From contig CAJQUN010001291.1 in NCBI GenBank assembly GCA_907163345.1, forward strand, positions 17,178 to 81,177: a stretch of 64,000 bases of DNA, given 5' to 3'. This stretch comes from Haberlea rhodopensis. Lineage: Eukaryota > Streptophyta > Magnoliopsida > Lamiales > Gesneriaceae. This document shows, piece after piece, positions 44,144 through 57,184 of this stretch; within the stretch, counting starts at the first letter, position 1; the number at the start of each line of letters is the position of its first letter. The position numbers and the translations under genes are program-made. The notes under the pieces were generated by a model. That model was not told the origin of the DNA. It saw nothing but the letters and a program-made list of their open reading frames with translations, and did not search any database.

Positions 44144-45499
44144 TGATCCGCAAGTACACGGTTGTCAAGTTTTATAGATTATGAAAAGTAAGAGTGTCTA
44201 ACCCTCATGGACTAACTGTAAGTATCAAATAAGATGGTTTAAACTATATGTAACATACGATAATGAATTAATCAACTAAAATACTAATTTATACTACTAA
44301 TAAAATTTCAACCAAGCAAACCAAAGATGACGAATTCCACTGGAGAGAATTATCAAGACGTCGATTCACCAATGTAATCCTGTATGACCCTTGATTGAAT
44401 CCATATATCTCTAAGGTGACGAGTACTCCGTTATTATCTAATATACTCTTCCAAGTTATATTAAACCTAATATCAAATTATTGTAAGCCACTTTCGTATA
44501 CTTATTTAACAAATCAATATTGCATTCGAATTTTTGAAAACTTCTAGCTTTCGATTACTAGATATCTATGGCTATCACACATGTGTTTGATCTCATCTTC
44601 CGATCTCAATCTGAAATTCACGGAACAATTTACTAGTTCAAATTATAACATCATCTTCCGATCTCAATTATAATAACTTAAATCAATTCAATGGTGAACA
44701 ATCCTTGAAAGCATTAAAATCATAAATCATGCGCAAAGAATATATGTAATCAATCAAAAACTAGCAATCAAATCATAGGGTCAAACATAGGATCCCCTAA
44801 TCTTGATAAATAAGTTTAGTTCATCATAATAAAACAAAACAAAAGCAAAAGTAATGTTTAAAAGTAAGAATAAACTATCGGTGTCCCGTTTGTAGATCCT
44901 CGCTTCTTCTCTTGCTTCTTTCTCAATTGCATCTTCAATCTCCTTGTTGGGTTGTTCCAATTCCTAGGATGGATGATGGATGAAAGTGAAGGTGAATGTA
45001 TGATGGAGGCTAGTTCCTAGGTCATAATGATGATTTGATATTGACTATTTTCGTCCATGATCTTCTATTTATTGAGGAGGAAGAATAAGTAGATTCCTTG
45101 TAGAACTCAAACTCTAAAAGATATTTTTTTTAGAATTTCTCGCCTACCGATCGATCGCTACACAAGCTTCCGATCGATCGCTACAAAAGCTACCGATAGA
45201 TCGGTATTTCTTCAAATTTGTTGTCCACTTTCGTGATTTACCAATCGATCGGTACAAGGCCATCGATCAATCAATGGTCTGTTTTCTTCAAAAGTTGAGT
45301 TTTCGCCGTTTTTTTTGATTGGTTTGTTCGTTCGAGTCCTTTTTTCATCCTTTTTAACTCATTTTCTTCATTTCCTCGTACTTTCACATAAATTCCTGAA
45401 ACATGCAAATTAATAACAAAAAACATAATATCATTCAAGAATCACATTTAAATAATACGAGAAAATATAGAAATATAATTGCAAAAATTGCACTAATCA
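44144..45499 (-). repeat. LTR of another (Gypsy-like) element, minus strand
   Basis: 1356 bp starting TGATCCGCAAGTACACGG and ending TTGCACTAATCA, giving TG...CA with TGAT/ATCA tips. Directly to its right the plus strand is ACTCCCCCGAACTT, a polypurine tract on the minus strand, so this would be the 3' LTR of a minus-strand element. I cannot see the partner LTR. Confidence 0.5.
45148..45285. repeat. Cluster of ATCGATCG quasi-palindromes in the LTR
   Basis: Five or more variants of TACCGATCGATCGCTAC occur at about 15-45-bp spacing near the end of the LTR that should be U3. They resemble in style, not in sequence, the AGGCGAT palindromes of the gag-only LTRs. Confidence 0.6.
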
Positions 45500-46006
45500 A
45501 CTCCCCCGAACTTATCACTTGATCGTCCTCGATTTATCATTAAAATTAAAGGGTATAGTTCATTCTTGATACTTGAAACAAATTAGCTCATGACTAGCAT
45601 TTACCTCACAAATATCACTTACACACATACAAAAGTTGAACAAGACATGTTTTCTCATAAATCAAGCAACACATCTCAAAATCGAAACGTATGTGTGTGT
45701 GTTTGTGTTATTGTCAATCTCAAGTTACATGCACATTTTTAAGATCAAATCATGCTAATCAAATCAAAGTCAAAGTTATCGTTGAGCACCACATATGACT
45801 ATTTTCAAACAAATTCTCCACTAATGTAGTCAATACCTAGACTTGGATTAAAAGATCTTTTTAAGCTTGTAATGCTAGGCCTTTGGTGTCGGTTTCAAAG
45901 AAAACGCAGGATAAGCACAATAAAGATAATATAATCATATAAAGTTCATATTTGCGCACAACTCGAGCTTCTCTTCTTCTTCTTTTTTTCTATCCTTGAG
46001 TCATTG

Positions 46007-46082
<76 letters not shown>

Positions 46083-47560
46083 GCCTTAGCACCTTTTTGG
46101 GTCTTTTTGTTTCTAATTCATAAGGCACTTCCTTTTATTTTTCTCGTTCTTCAATATTTTTCACTAAGCTCATCAACATATAACAATGTACGTGCATCTA
46201 ATGAGATTCAATAAACACCCTTAAAGTAACGATAAAAATTCAGTTTAGGCTCAAAAAATGGTATGTATGAGTTTACCAAGAATGTCGAATGAAGGTTTAC
46301 TAGTATTCAATGCATACACCATTCTTTTTCAAATAAGCTCAACATAGGACACTATGGAATAATATGTCAAGGTAGGCTTGAAAAGCTCAAACATTCTAAA
46401 GATTGCCTAGATCATTTTCAAGTCAAGTTTGTAACTATAAAATTGCGCCTCAAAGTGTCATCAAGTAGGTTCTAGAGTATTCTAAGGCTCAAGACAAATC
46501 ACCGAGTTCACAACAATAATCATTATTCAGCATGCAATCCACAACGATCATGACTCAATATGCTCAATATATTTCTCATTCTTGTCATGCTACCTTAACA
46601 AAGGATATTCATGTACAAGTCTAACAATCATTAAAATTCAAGTCCATATGCACAGTGAGCTCAAAATCCTCATTGAATAACAGTCACTACTATAATTCAT
46701 TCTTTTCTTAAGTTTGAACTCATAATTTTTTAGCTCATAATAATCATACGATTCAAGTGTCAATTTCAGCACCCAACATGTAGATTAAACAAGTAAAACA
46801 TGCAAGCCACTCCCCCAAAATTAAATCAAACATTGTCCTCAATGTTTAAAATAATCAAAAAGAAGAAATAAACTCCCCTGATCAAGACACTTGCATGAGT
46901 TTTGAGGGTGATTGGCTTTTGAAAGCTCCGTTGCTGTAGGGATTTATCACTCCAACTGAGTACCTTGCAAGAGAATAATGCAAATAATAAAATAGTCAAC
47001 TCGAGAGATAATAAAAATTAAATGAAAAAAATGAAATTAAAATAAACTAAATAATAAAGGATATTGATTGGGTTGCCTCCCAAGAAGCACTTGATTTCTA
47101 GTTGTCGACTTGACTATTAGAAGCAACCATCAAAGAGCGGCTTCTGCCCATAGTAAGTACCATACGATACCAAAAAATGGTCTTTATTCATTATGACCTC
47201 AAGCTTGGCAAGATATGAACAGTGTAGGCACGCCGCTCCTACAACACTGGTCTTGAATTGATAGGCACGGGAGAAGGATTCTTGGTTTGGCTTGATCTCT
47301 TAGAGGGTGTAGTGTGGTGAAGTTGGCATAGATGAGAAAAATGGATCCACAAATGGCATAGAACATGTTACCATCGTTGGGGGCTCATCACTACTTTCGA
47401 AAATATGCCCATCCTCCAACATCACTCACAGCTCATCTTTCTGTGGTAACTCCTCGGATAACTTCTCTCAAGCATGCTCAATCAATTGAGGAGGCTTAAG
47501 TTCCCTTACATCTTCCTTATAAATCGAATCACTCCCCCAAACTTGATTGGTGGAGTACTC
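45500..47560 (-). mobile_element. Internal remains of the same element, non-coding
   Basis: Apart from the purine tract, there is a segment GGGTTGCCTCCCAAGAAGC (47070) that I recognise as common in the 3' internal part of large plant Gypsy elements. Several C-rich runs (46806, 47525) are further purine tracts on the minus strand. No protein domain is readable. The right boundary is not visible. Confidence 0.4.
46009..46081. repeat. AT dinucleotide microsatellite
   Basis: About 36 AT units, uninterrupted. Frames reading YIYIYI through it are artefacts. Confidence 0.95.
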
Positions 47561-47809
47561 ATCACCATGTAACCAAAAAAATTGGTTTTTGGCCTACAAA
47601 ATTCTTAAAACATAATCCGCAGTGTCCGACTGACTTGCAGCTGGCGCTGCATTATTTTAATTTTTTAAAAAAAATCAGATATTCTTAGTTTTGTTGCCTA
47701 TAAAATGGGTGATGTTCTCATAATCAGAACACATTGATTTTTCTCACCATAAATTTCTATTTTTCATCGTAAATTTTCTTACAAATACGAAGTCTATATT
47801 TTTCTTGAA

Positions 47810-48540
47810 ATGGATAAAATTGTGGGTCTTCCTATATTTGGTGATGATGTTATTATTGAGAACATATCGATCGAATATAGCATCCCACCTATGAGACATA
47901 TTCGAGTATCACGATCTATTATTTTGCTGAAGCTGGTTCAACTTGTTGAGAAAAAGTTAAACATCGATCCAAAGAATTTTTCAACCAAATTGTCAGCAAA
48001 AAATTCACTAATGGAGAAATCTTCTTGGAATGAGGTACACGAAACTTTATGGATTATGATGTTTTACAGTTTATAATGGAATGCCCCAATATGAAAATGT
48101 TGCAGTTATATATAGAAACAAAACCAACTAGCCATGATGTTGGTTTTGATGAGCCATAGTCATATATTCCACATGTAACGGAAGGATTGAACAATATACA
48201 TTTCATGACCAACCTGGTACTTCTACATAACAGGATGTTGAACAACACCAAAATTATTCTCATTTCGAGGATGAAATTGGATCTTGAGATCAATATACCA
48301 CTGCATTGTCCGAAAAGATCCTACATGTTGCCCGATTACAATCACATGGTTGGGGCCTAAATATGGGAGTAGGTTTGGATTCTTTTTGTCAAAATAATGC
48401 ACCAGTTCATGATGCGGATGTTGGCGGTTCGGAGCATATAATTAATTTGGTGTCAATCCGAAGGAACCATCAATAATAATCTAACTAGAGGTAGTCATCG
48501 TGATGTTTGCATGAGAGTGAATAAGATAGATTGACGATCT
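47810..48540 (+). pseudogene. Mutator-like (MULE) transposase N-terminal relic
   Basis: The frame from 47810 reads MDKIVGLPIFGDDVI, then YSIPPMRHIRVSRSIILLKL. After a frameshift near 48060 comes FIMECPNMKMLQLYIETKP. This resembles the N-terminal region of plant MuDR-type transposases, where a PB1-like module ends in a MECP...LYIE motif before the zinc-binding domain. Further broken pieces run to about 48540. The catalytic DDE and SWIM domains are absent. Assignment rests on a short region. Confidence 0.45.
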
Positions 48541-49932
48541 GGCCATACGCATGGGCAGATTACATTAGAAATGTAATCAGCCCAAAATTTTTAAATTTAT
48601 TTATTTTTAATTATTTTTAAAAAAAAACAATAAAATGTCTTGGATGAATATCATTCGGCATGTGAAAAAGATAGATTGACGATTTGAAAAAGGAAAGAAC
48701 AATAAAAAAGTTTCAAATTTGGTTGATTATCAGTTTCACACTAATTTATAGTATAATGTACCATGCATGTGTTTGTAAGATAAGTTGCCCACATTCAACC
48801 AGACAAGATTTTACCTGCAGATATTAAATTTGTTATCACAAATCTATTATAAATTAAATTCATAATTATACATGCCTTTCATTTCCCAAGGAAAGGTAAT
48901 GGAATTATATAAATGATTCTCGTTCTCACTATTTATTGATAAGTACTTTGCATCAATGTTCGATTATCTGGTTAATCCTAGCCATTCAATTGCGGGTTTG
49001 GCAGAATAGTTTCCATAATTATTGATTAGTAAAAACCCATAAGGGACGAGAATGTTGTGGATGGCCGACACTTTACCATTATATATCATTTATTGTTTCA
49101 AGTTAATAGATTGTTACTTGTTACATTATTGATCATTGAAAGGGGAAAAAACAATTTTCCTCGTGTAACTTGACATAAATTGGGGTTTTTATGACTAGAT
49201 GAGAGGTTAAAGTATTTTTGTGTATAAAGAGCGACTCAAGCCTTTGAGTATTTATTTGGTTGAAAATATATCTTGGTACATACTTCTTTTGCACTTTTAG
49301 TATTTTTCACTGAGTGTTGGTATAACGTCTAACATATGATAGTCATCTTGTCAACACCTAATTTTGATTATTTGGATAATCAAAATTCAATTAGGTCAAG
49401 ACAGTGTCTCCGTCAATGCTATGGGGTTTTTGGCGCTCCGTGTTATTTGCAAGCTTTTTCATAACACTTTCCTAGGCATATTTTAGTTGGTGTTTTATGT
49501 TGGTACTTGTATCTCATATTGGCTTTTGATTGTAACGTCGGTTTTGGGCTCGGGTTTGTTTGTAACCGCTCTGTTATTTTAATCTAATATATATTTCTTC
49601 TTCAAAAGAAAAATTTAGGTCAATTTCTATGATCAATTTTACTAGTTTTTATTAAAACATTTCAGAATTCATATTAAAAGTATGTGTCTTGAAATACTAT
49701 TTGAACCATTTGGATGGCAATCTTTAAGATAATCGTGGAGAATTAGACAGGTGATTGAAGCATTTATTAGAGACAACAATGATTATTATAATGACAATAG
49801 CCCTTTGTTGTGGTACCACTTTCTTCTTTCTGGACCCCATAAATCGCACCACCTTCCTATTTAATCAAACGCATCACACAGAAGCAGTTTCGTCTCCAAT
49901 TCTCACATCCCAATCAAAGATTTCTTTGAATC
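48541..49932. other. Intergenic; possible LINE tail and hairpin
   Basis: No gene is seen. 49420-49620 (GGCTCGGGTTTGTTTGTAAC, then a T-rich end) resembles the 3' tail of plant L1-type LINEs but carries no readable protein. At 49358-49400 there is an imperfect inverted repeat, CCTAATTTTGATTAT with ATAATCAAAATT, capable of a hairpin. The OFP promoter should lie in the last few hundred bases. Confidence 0.3.
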
Positions 49933-51044
49933 ATGGGTAATTACAGGTTCAGATTGTCTGATTTGATACCAAATTCTTGGTTTATAAGCTTAAGGATACT
50001 AACAGAACAAGAAAAAATCAGCACAGATACCCCACATCATCATCTTCTCCTTCATCATTTGCAGTTTCAGATCCCAAAACACAGTTATCCGACCACAGAA
50101 AATCTTACCATTTCACAAGGGACCTCACTTTGAGCTCCAATTCACCTCTTAAACCAAGAATTTCAGACAAACAGTACTCTCCCGTGGAACAGCCGAGAAG
50201 ATCATCCAGAAGAAGAGGAAGAAGCACTAAAAGGAATAGACCGCCACAAAGCTTCGTTACTTCGTCAGTTTCTGCCGATTCAAGCTGCCGGGCCTCCCTA
50301 GAATTCGCATGGAGTAAGCCTCCGGGAGAGCCGTCGAATCTCCGTGATCTTAACCAAGCTTCATCCTCTGATTACGATTCCATCTCTCCGGAATATGGCT
50401 CCGATCGTGGCCAGACCCCTGATACATTTGATGGCATGCTTTCTTGTTCAACATCCTGTAGACGTAGCATTGAAAACGACACAGTTTCTGAGCACGATCA
50501 TCTCCCTCCAATCATTACCAAGAAAATACAAGACCCGACCAAGATTCTTAAAGCCCCGGCCGATTTTTCAGAGAGAAATGCGCACGGGTTCCTCTCTGTT
50601 AAGGTCAAGAAAGAGGACTTTTCAAGTACCGTCAGTACAACAAGTAGCAGCAAAGATAATCAAAACAAAAGAATTACGACTCCCGTAAGACGACTTTCGC
50701 CTAAAGCATTGTCCCCAGGCCTGAGGCTCCGCACGAACTCTCCAAGAATCGGAAACCGACGGATTCAAGCAAGGAAGAATACTACTATAAGTTCGAATTC
50801 AAGCTCGGGTTCAAAGAGAAGTGTCTCGGAGAGTTTTGCTGTTGTGAAATCTTCCACAGATCCTCGGAGGGATTTCAAAGAATCAATGATGGAGATGATC
50901 GTGGAAAATAATATCAGAGCTTCCAGGGATTTGGAAGAGCTTCTGGCTTGTTACCTGTCGTTGAATTCTGATGAGTATCACGACCTTATCATCAATGTTT
51001 TCAAACAAATTTGGTTTGAGTTTCTCCATGTTCGTCTCAAGTAA
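49933..51044 (+). CDS. OFP: OVATE family protein gene with an apparent frameshift
   Basis: The ATG at 49933 starts MGNYRFRLSDLIPNSWF, the conserved N-terminus of OFP1/4/5-type proteins, where YKLKD normally follows. Here one T seems missing (TGGTTTATAAG), so the annotated frame leaves the gene at residue 18. YKLKDTNRTRKN and the remaining roughly 350 codons are open in the next frame down to the stop at 51042-51044. That part has a long Ser/Arg-rich linker and a complete C-terminal OVATE domain (about 50870-51020: DFKESMMEMIVENNIRASRDLEELLACYLSLN). OFPs are plant transcriptional repressors that bind KNOX/BELL homeodomain and TRM proteins and shape organs. No in-frame ATG rescues the second frame near its start. 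It could be a sequencing error, a recent loss-of-function allele, or an unannotated intron; I favour the first two. Confidence 0.85.
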
Positions 51045-52110
51045 TTTGTTTCTTTATTATATTAATAAATATTTTTTTCTTGGGTTATTTCTATTATTTC
51101 TTCTTCTTGTTTTTAGATAATGTAGTGTAAATATTTTACTATTATTTAATTAAATAAAATTGTGGCAGTTGGAATGTTTGGTGGAGGACATTGAAAGACC
51201 TTCCAAATTAAATAAATTATTCCAATGAAAGTTCGTTATTTATTATTAATACAAGTCCTTATTGTTGTCATGTAAATTACGTTAAATAGGATCCTATACT
51301 TGAAATCTAGCATGTGTACACAAGAAGCATTCTTTGTAACTTTTTCAATACTTCCAAAAGTATGCATATAATTACATAAAAATATCATATATATATATTT
51401 GGAGTATTGTGGTGGGGAATTTTTTATGATATATGGGTCGAGCAGCGGAGACCATCCCAAAGTTGAGATTGAGCGATACTATTGAGATTGTTTATCGAAT
51501 ATCAAACAATTTTTACATCGAAGTAAATAAAAATATCAACTAATAAGCAAAGAAATAAACCCCCATTATTTGCACACAAAAAAAAAAGTGGTTGTAATAA
51601 TTGGTTTATTTGTTGCTAGCCATATTTTGGCAATATCTGAAGGGGAACAATTTGATGAAAATATTGTCATCCAATGATTTGGTATATCATCGGGCTAGCT
51701 AAGTGGTATACTTCTCAGTATATATAGTACAGTATGTCATGTTGCATGACGATAAAAGAGACATAAATGGTCCTTCATGCTTGTCAAAGTTTTTAGCCGA
51801 ATTGTCACTTATTTAGCCAAAAACTCCAAAATAGAGAGAAAACACAGGACTTACAATGGTCCACGGTAGATGTGAGAGCTACCTTCACCTGCTTAAAATG
51901 TCCATTATAATAATAAATTTAAAAAATAATAATAAAAAAAGAAGCATAGATTATACTAATCTTATTACAAGAACAAATCTTCACAAATCTTTCTTTTTTC
52001 TCTTTCCTTTTTATTCACCTTCATGAAAATTGGTCATTCAATATAAATAAAATTAGGGCAACTAACAGACATGTAAATTTATTAAATTACCCCTTTGAAA
52101 TTTAGAGCTA
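51045..52110. other. OFP downstream region, no gene seen
   Basis: AT-rich, beginning with the OFP 3' UTR. No coding exon or element is recognised. Confidence 0.4.
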
Positions 52111-52251
52111 AATGATTGATTTTTTTTTTTAAAAAATAAAAAATGGAAGTTATGTAAAAGAGAAGATATCCTTTAAGGACAATGATTGGATTTTTTTTTT
52201 AAAAAAAAAAAAAATGGAAGTTATGTAAAAGAGAAGATATCCTTTAAGGAC
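52111..52251. repeat. Tandem duplication, 70/71-bp unit
   Basis: Two adjacent copies (52111-52180, 52181-52251) run from AATGATTG through a T/A run to GATATCCTTTAAGGAC. They differ mainly in the lengths of the T and A runs, so the duplication is recent. Confidence 0.9.
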
Positions 52252-55200
52252 AAGGTTCAGTTCGAAATGCACAAAGTACCCTTTCTGCGGGCACTATCTT
52301 AAGCATGCTTTGCTCTGCCTCCATGTATTCAAATTGAAAAGGCAAGATGATTTGTTGGAAGGCTGTGCAACATTCAAACTAAAGTGAAGCTGTGGTTTGA
52401 ATAACTATCATTTAAAATCATGAATAAATTACATTTGTCTTCCCATATAGAAATGTTTATTATAATTTTTGACCTCTAGTTTGAACAATAACGGATGAAC
52501 CCTTCGTAGAATTGTTGCATTATAATATCATATCCCTCTAGGCATACATTATTGTTTAAGCTATAACGGTGGAATTCGTTATTGTTCAAAGTAGAGGGGT
52601 TTATTGGTAATCACCATTTAACAATTGGTTACTATTCAGTTTACGCAAGGATAATAGCAAATTTGTGATATTAATTATATCAACTAATTTGTTTGAAAAA
52701 AAAAGAAATAGTTGTGGGAAATATTGTTGTCAAATCAATGTATATTATAAATTGATTGATGCACTTGTGATATATGTATATAAAAAAAACCAACATATTT
52801 TAGTTCTAGGCTGCCCATGATGTTTCAATAGGTAACATGCAATGGCAAGTTCGTGTTATTTTCGGCTAAGATTAACTAAACAAAAAATTAGAGGTTGGTC
52901 AGACGTAAAATTTTAAATTTGAATGTAGTCAAGGTGTTTGTTGAATTGTGATAAGAATACAATTGTGAGTGAACATATAAACAACTAAGGAAGAAGTGGC
53001 CGACTGGTTTGGAAAGGCAACCACTGATTGCGGGTGTCGTCTCTTTCTGCGACAGACAACATCATTTACGATACATTTTTTGAAAAATTAAATTAATGTA
53101 TCTTTCAAAGAGGTGAGGAAATGAAGAACAGTCAGTTGGGTTTTGTTTGATACTACTCTTAAAGAATAACATCGTTAGAGTGCTTGCACTACGACAATGC
53201 ACAAAGTAACGCACTTGGGATAGTCCCCGAGTCTAACATGGATAATTATTTATCCATAAATAGAAAGTTGAACTAGATAGAATATTGATTCTCGAATTAA
53301 TCAAAATTTGATGTTAGTATGAGAAATTGATTGTTTGTATGTTTGAATTAGACCATTTAATTTGGAAACCATAAGATGAGAGTTGAATTGACTCATACGA
53401 TTGAGGTTCCAAGATTCTTTTTTAGATCCAAAATTATTTTGCATGCATCTTCTAAATGTTTGGAGTGTTCCATATAAAATACAAGATGATTAAAATCATA
53501 GATAATATATTCGAAATCAATACACAATTCATAGATAAAATTTTAAAATAGTAATGAAATGTTTTTGGCTGCTTTAAGTTGAACGATGACAATTTTATAA
53601 TTATTTTTTCAAAGCACTTTTATTTCTTTTAAAGTTGGAAAAATATGCTTTTAACGAAATGAATTGAATGTTTGATATTAAAATAAAAAAACAGCTTAAT
53701 GAACTTCAATTAATTATAAACTTAACATTGCTTCAACTTACAGCAACCTGAAGCATCTCACGACTTACTTCTCTTATTCTGCTTTACCTGTTTTTTTTAG
53801 ATAAGCAATAGGAGAAATAAGAAATCAAACACCAAAAGTAAGATTTTTTGTTTAAAAAGCAAATAAACAATTTTTAAAAGCAATCCAAAATATTCTCTTA
53901 ATTGAAGTTCATTTAATTGTATTTTTTTATATTTTAATATCAAACATTCAATCTTTTGTTTAAAATTCATGATCATAAAAATTCTTTAAATAAGTTAATA
54001 AAAAACGCAACCTAAAACATGGTTCATTAATTGGTAGTCATTAAGGTGGTCCATTGATATTATGAATGAGATATTCTTATCGGAACAGAACAGACAATGT
54101 AGTGACAATGAGAGGAGACATTTTATATAATATAATTAAATAGGACAATTACCAAATGTGATTTTAGAGTCTTTATTTAAGTATCTTCATAAAACTTGAA
54201 TCTACTTGGCTGAGTTGATCATATGTAGATCGATCTCGATCACGAGTAGTCGTAGACTCATTGTCGTCTGAGTTAACGGTTACGGGCTCAACTCGATGAT
54301 GCATTTAGTTGGGAATAAGAGTTACAAATATGGAATCGGCAACGCTAAAATGGTTGTCTTGAGTGTTGGTTCTTTCTGGTGTTCGACCGCTCATTGTTCA
54401 CTAGTGGATCAATGGTTACTTGAGGTTTTAGATACAAACACAAGGGTAAAACGGTGATTTCAGTCAGTTCTCTTTGTAAACTATCAAGGGAGGGTTGATC
54501 AATGGTCCCAAGACCATCTTCACGGAATCATGGTGTATATTCTTGAAGAATTAATTATTTATTCTCATAAAAATTTAATAATAATAATAAATTACTGTTG
54601 GGTTCTTCTTCAGCTTCAGAAATTACGCAGCGGAAATATAATATATAAAACTCTAACAGATCTAAACTCGAGGACAATTGATTGCACCAGATGCATATAT
54701 AACACGCAATTATCAAACATAAGTGCACAAAAATAGATTACCGATATACATTGAAATCAATATGTATGATGTGATCCTCCGAGTCCAATCAACCTGACCA
54801 GATCTAAAGTCCAACACCAGTGCTAGTATGATATCAGGGATTCTACGATGTGAGTATATGACTATCTATTGATTGGTGTGTTTAACACATGGATTGTAGT
54901 GATATATTTGTAGTTTGTGAATGAGTCTCGAATAGACTTTGGGTGCATAAAGCCCAGCATGCCAACTATTATCTTGCAGCGCACATATGCTAACAATCTT
55001 CACTTGCCCAAAAGTCAACATACGAGCACTGAACTCATAATCCAAGTAGGTCAATCTAATTGAACAACTTGATTATGTACATAATTATGAGACATAAATA
55101 TATAATAGGTTTTAAGTTTAGAACATTCTATAGATTGAACATTTCCAAGTATAAAAAACTCCAGGAGCTTTCAAAAATTAATTCAATCTATCTTAAATCA

Positions 55201-56928
55201 ATCACATCATGTTGAGCACTAAACAATTAAGTCTCAAATCTCATCAGCAGATCGGCAGCCGGTCGATTGTGACCATTGAGGCTCAAGTGTATCATAACAA
55301 TATGATCACAACGTTTTTGTGATTTTAGACGTCAAACAAGTTTGCTTCTTTAGGCTTACCATGAATGCCTAATGTTCAATTAAACTCCTTTAATAAACAA
55401 ATATAATTCTAGCAACAACCTACCGATCATGTGTAGCGCCTATCATCTGCTTTTCACGAAAACCTAGATACAAATGACTAGAAACGTACGAGAACCTGTC
55501 AGACATAGTTAGCGTGCAGTAAATTATGGCCTTATTGAATCTAGGGCATTGGTTAGTCAATGTCCCTTATGATTTCAACAACTATGTATTTGTTTCACCT
55601 TATATGATTCACCGTGTGTATTGGTTGGTCGAGGCACCTTTAAATTGACTCGAATCTCATCAAGAAATTCCAAAAACAAACTAATTTGGATTGAATTCGG
55701 CTCGACTTAAACTTTAAATTCAAACTCGATTTATTTGTTTCCAATTTAATCACGGAGCCCCATTCGACAAATATTTAGTCTTACGTGTTACCTTTCGAAT
55801 AAAATATTTAGTGCTCAATTTTTTCTTGAAAATAGTTGAACATGTTTGTCACAACTTGAACCATAAATTAGAATTCGAGTCGATTCATATTCAAGCTACT
55901 AATTCGGTTCTTAGGGATTCATTCCTCCTAGTCGACATGTTTCCCAAAAAAATATGCACCGGACAAGTGTAGTGTGACACCATACCATGACAAAATTATG
56001 GCCGCATTTTTATTTTCAACATGTTTTATTCACAAGTCCTTCTAAAAGTTATCATTGCACCGTATTAAATATTATCACAGAGAAGAAAACGATATGGCGA
56101 TGATGATTTTGACATTACCCAGTATTTACAAATATACTTTTTGTTTGCTACTAAGATCATCACATGCTATTTGTCAACCAAGGACATTTTTTTTATCTGA
56201 TTTGGTATGTTTAATGGTAAAACAAATAAACAAATAAATAGATTCTCAATCTATAGACTTGGTTAATTATGCAAGAAATTAAGAATGATGATATGCTATT
56301 ATAATTATTTACATATATGTTATACTAGTGTTGCTTTAAAAAAAATGTAAATGTTTATCTAAATATCATTAAAACGCAACAATTTGACCCGGAAAAAGGA
56401 AGAAAACGGTCAACCCATGAATCGCCTTGTCAAGCACGTTTAATACCCAGTGTTATGTTTGCAAATACTTCGTTTATTTGTTTCTCACACACAAAAAAAA
56501 AGATTTTGAGTTTTTAATTTTCTTGCTTCTGTTATTGCTTATCTAAAAAAAATAGATAAAACATAAACAGAGAAACAAGTCATGATATACTTTTGGTTTT
56601 TTAAATTGAGTCTTGACAGTTTTGTATTTATTGAAGTTCATTAAACTATTTTTCTATTTTAAAAACAAAAATTCAATATTTTATTTAAAATTAAATTCAT
56701 CTTTCAACTCATTGTTAAGCTGTTCATTTCATCTTTGTCCCTTCATCTTTCAACTCTTGTATGTGTGTTTTTAAGATCTTCTGCATTGTCCCGATGCTTC
56801 AAACTTCAGTAATGGCACCCTTTTCATCATGGACTGGTTTTTTCCATTTTCATACCCATTTGACAGATAAAATGTTTATCGGACATTTTTCTTCCTGCTT
56901 TCTGAACAAATGATTTTGTTTACGATAG
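52252..56928. other. Long AT-rich intergenic region with possible MITE
   Basis: No convincing gene. At about 53660-53960 there is an inverted repeat (AATGTTTGATATTAAAATA against TATTTTAATATCAAACATT, with TTCATTAA/TTAATTGAAG arms) enclosing about 150 bp, which may be a miniature inverted-repeat element. A weaker similar sequence lies at 56490-56700. 54597-55330 begins TGTTGGGTTCTTC and may be an LTR fragment; I could not find its end. Confidence 0.35.
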
Positions 56929-57066
56929 GAATTGAAGAAGAACAGGAAAGACAGAGCTCAGACAAAGAGAAAGGAGCATTTGACAAAACTGAGACTCAAA
57001 GCTGATAAGGTTGCAGAAGGGAAGATTGGTTCCCAACTTGATATAATTGCTCCTATCAAGTACTGA
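56929..57066 (+). pseudogene. Isolated exon-like fragment of an unrecognised basic protein
   Basis: After a pyrimidine-containing stretch ending in ATAG, a 45-codon frame runs to a stop at 57064-57066. It encodes ELKKNRKDRAQTKRKEHL, then KLRLKADKVAEGKIG and IIAPIKY. The composition (Lys/Arg-rich helix with a short hydrophobic end) and the splice-like start suggest the last exon of a real gene, perhaps a nucleolar or RNA-related protein, but I do not recognise the family. No upstream exons were found, so it may be a captured or stranded fragment. Confidence 0.3.
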
Positions 57067-57184
57067 GATAGCATCAATTTAGTTCCTTCAAGTGAGAGTT
57101 TTGTTGAAGAACGATGATGTGTCCTAGGAGTCTTCACAGTGGATTTTTTTGTTTGATGGAAGATTTTGTTGTATTTTGTATTGA

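Noticed and set aside
45946..46214. Frames encoding runs of YIYIYI
   Set aside because: Translation of an AT microsatellite.
49977..50050. OFP translation starting in the second frame
   Set aside because: No ATG exists in that frame until deep in the linker; the conserved N-terminus is in the first frame.
52260..52383. Short frame resembling a FAR1/SWIM-like CxC-HAL pattern
   Set aside because: Only about 40 codons, weak resemblance, no neighbouring domains.
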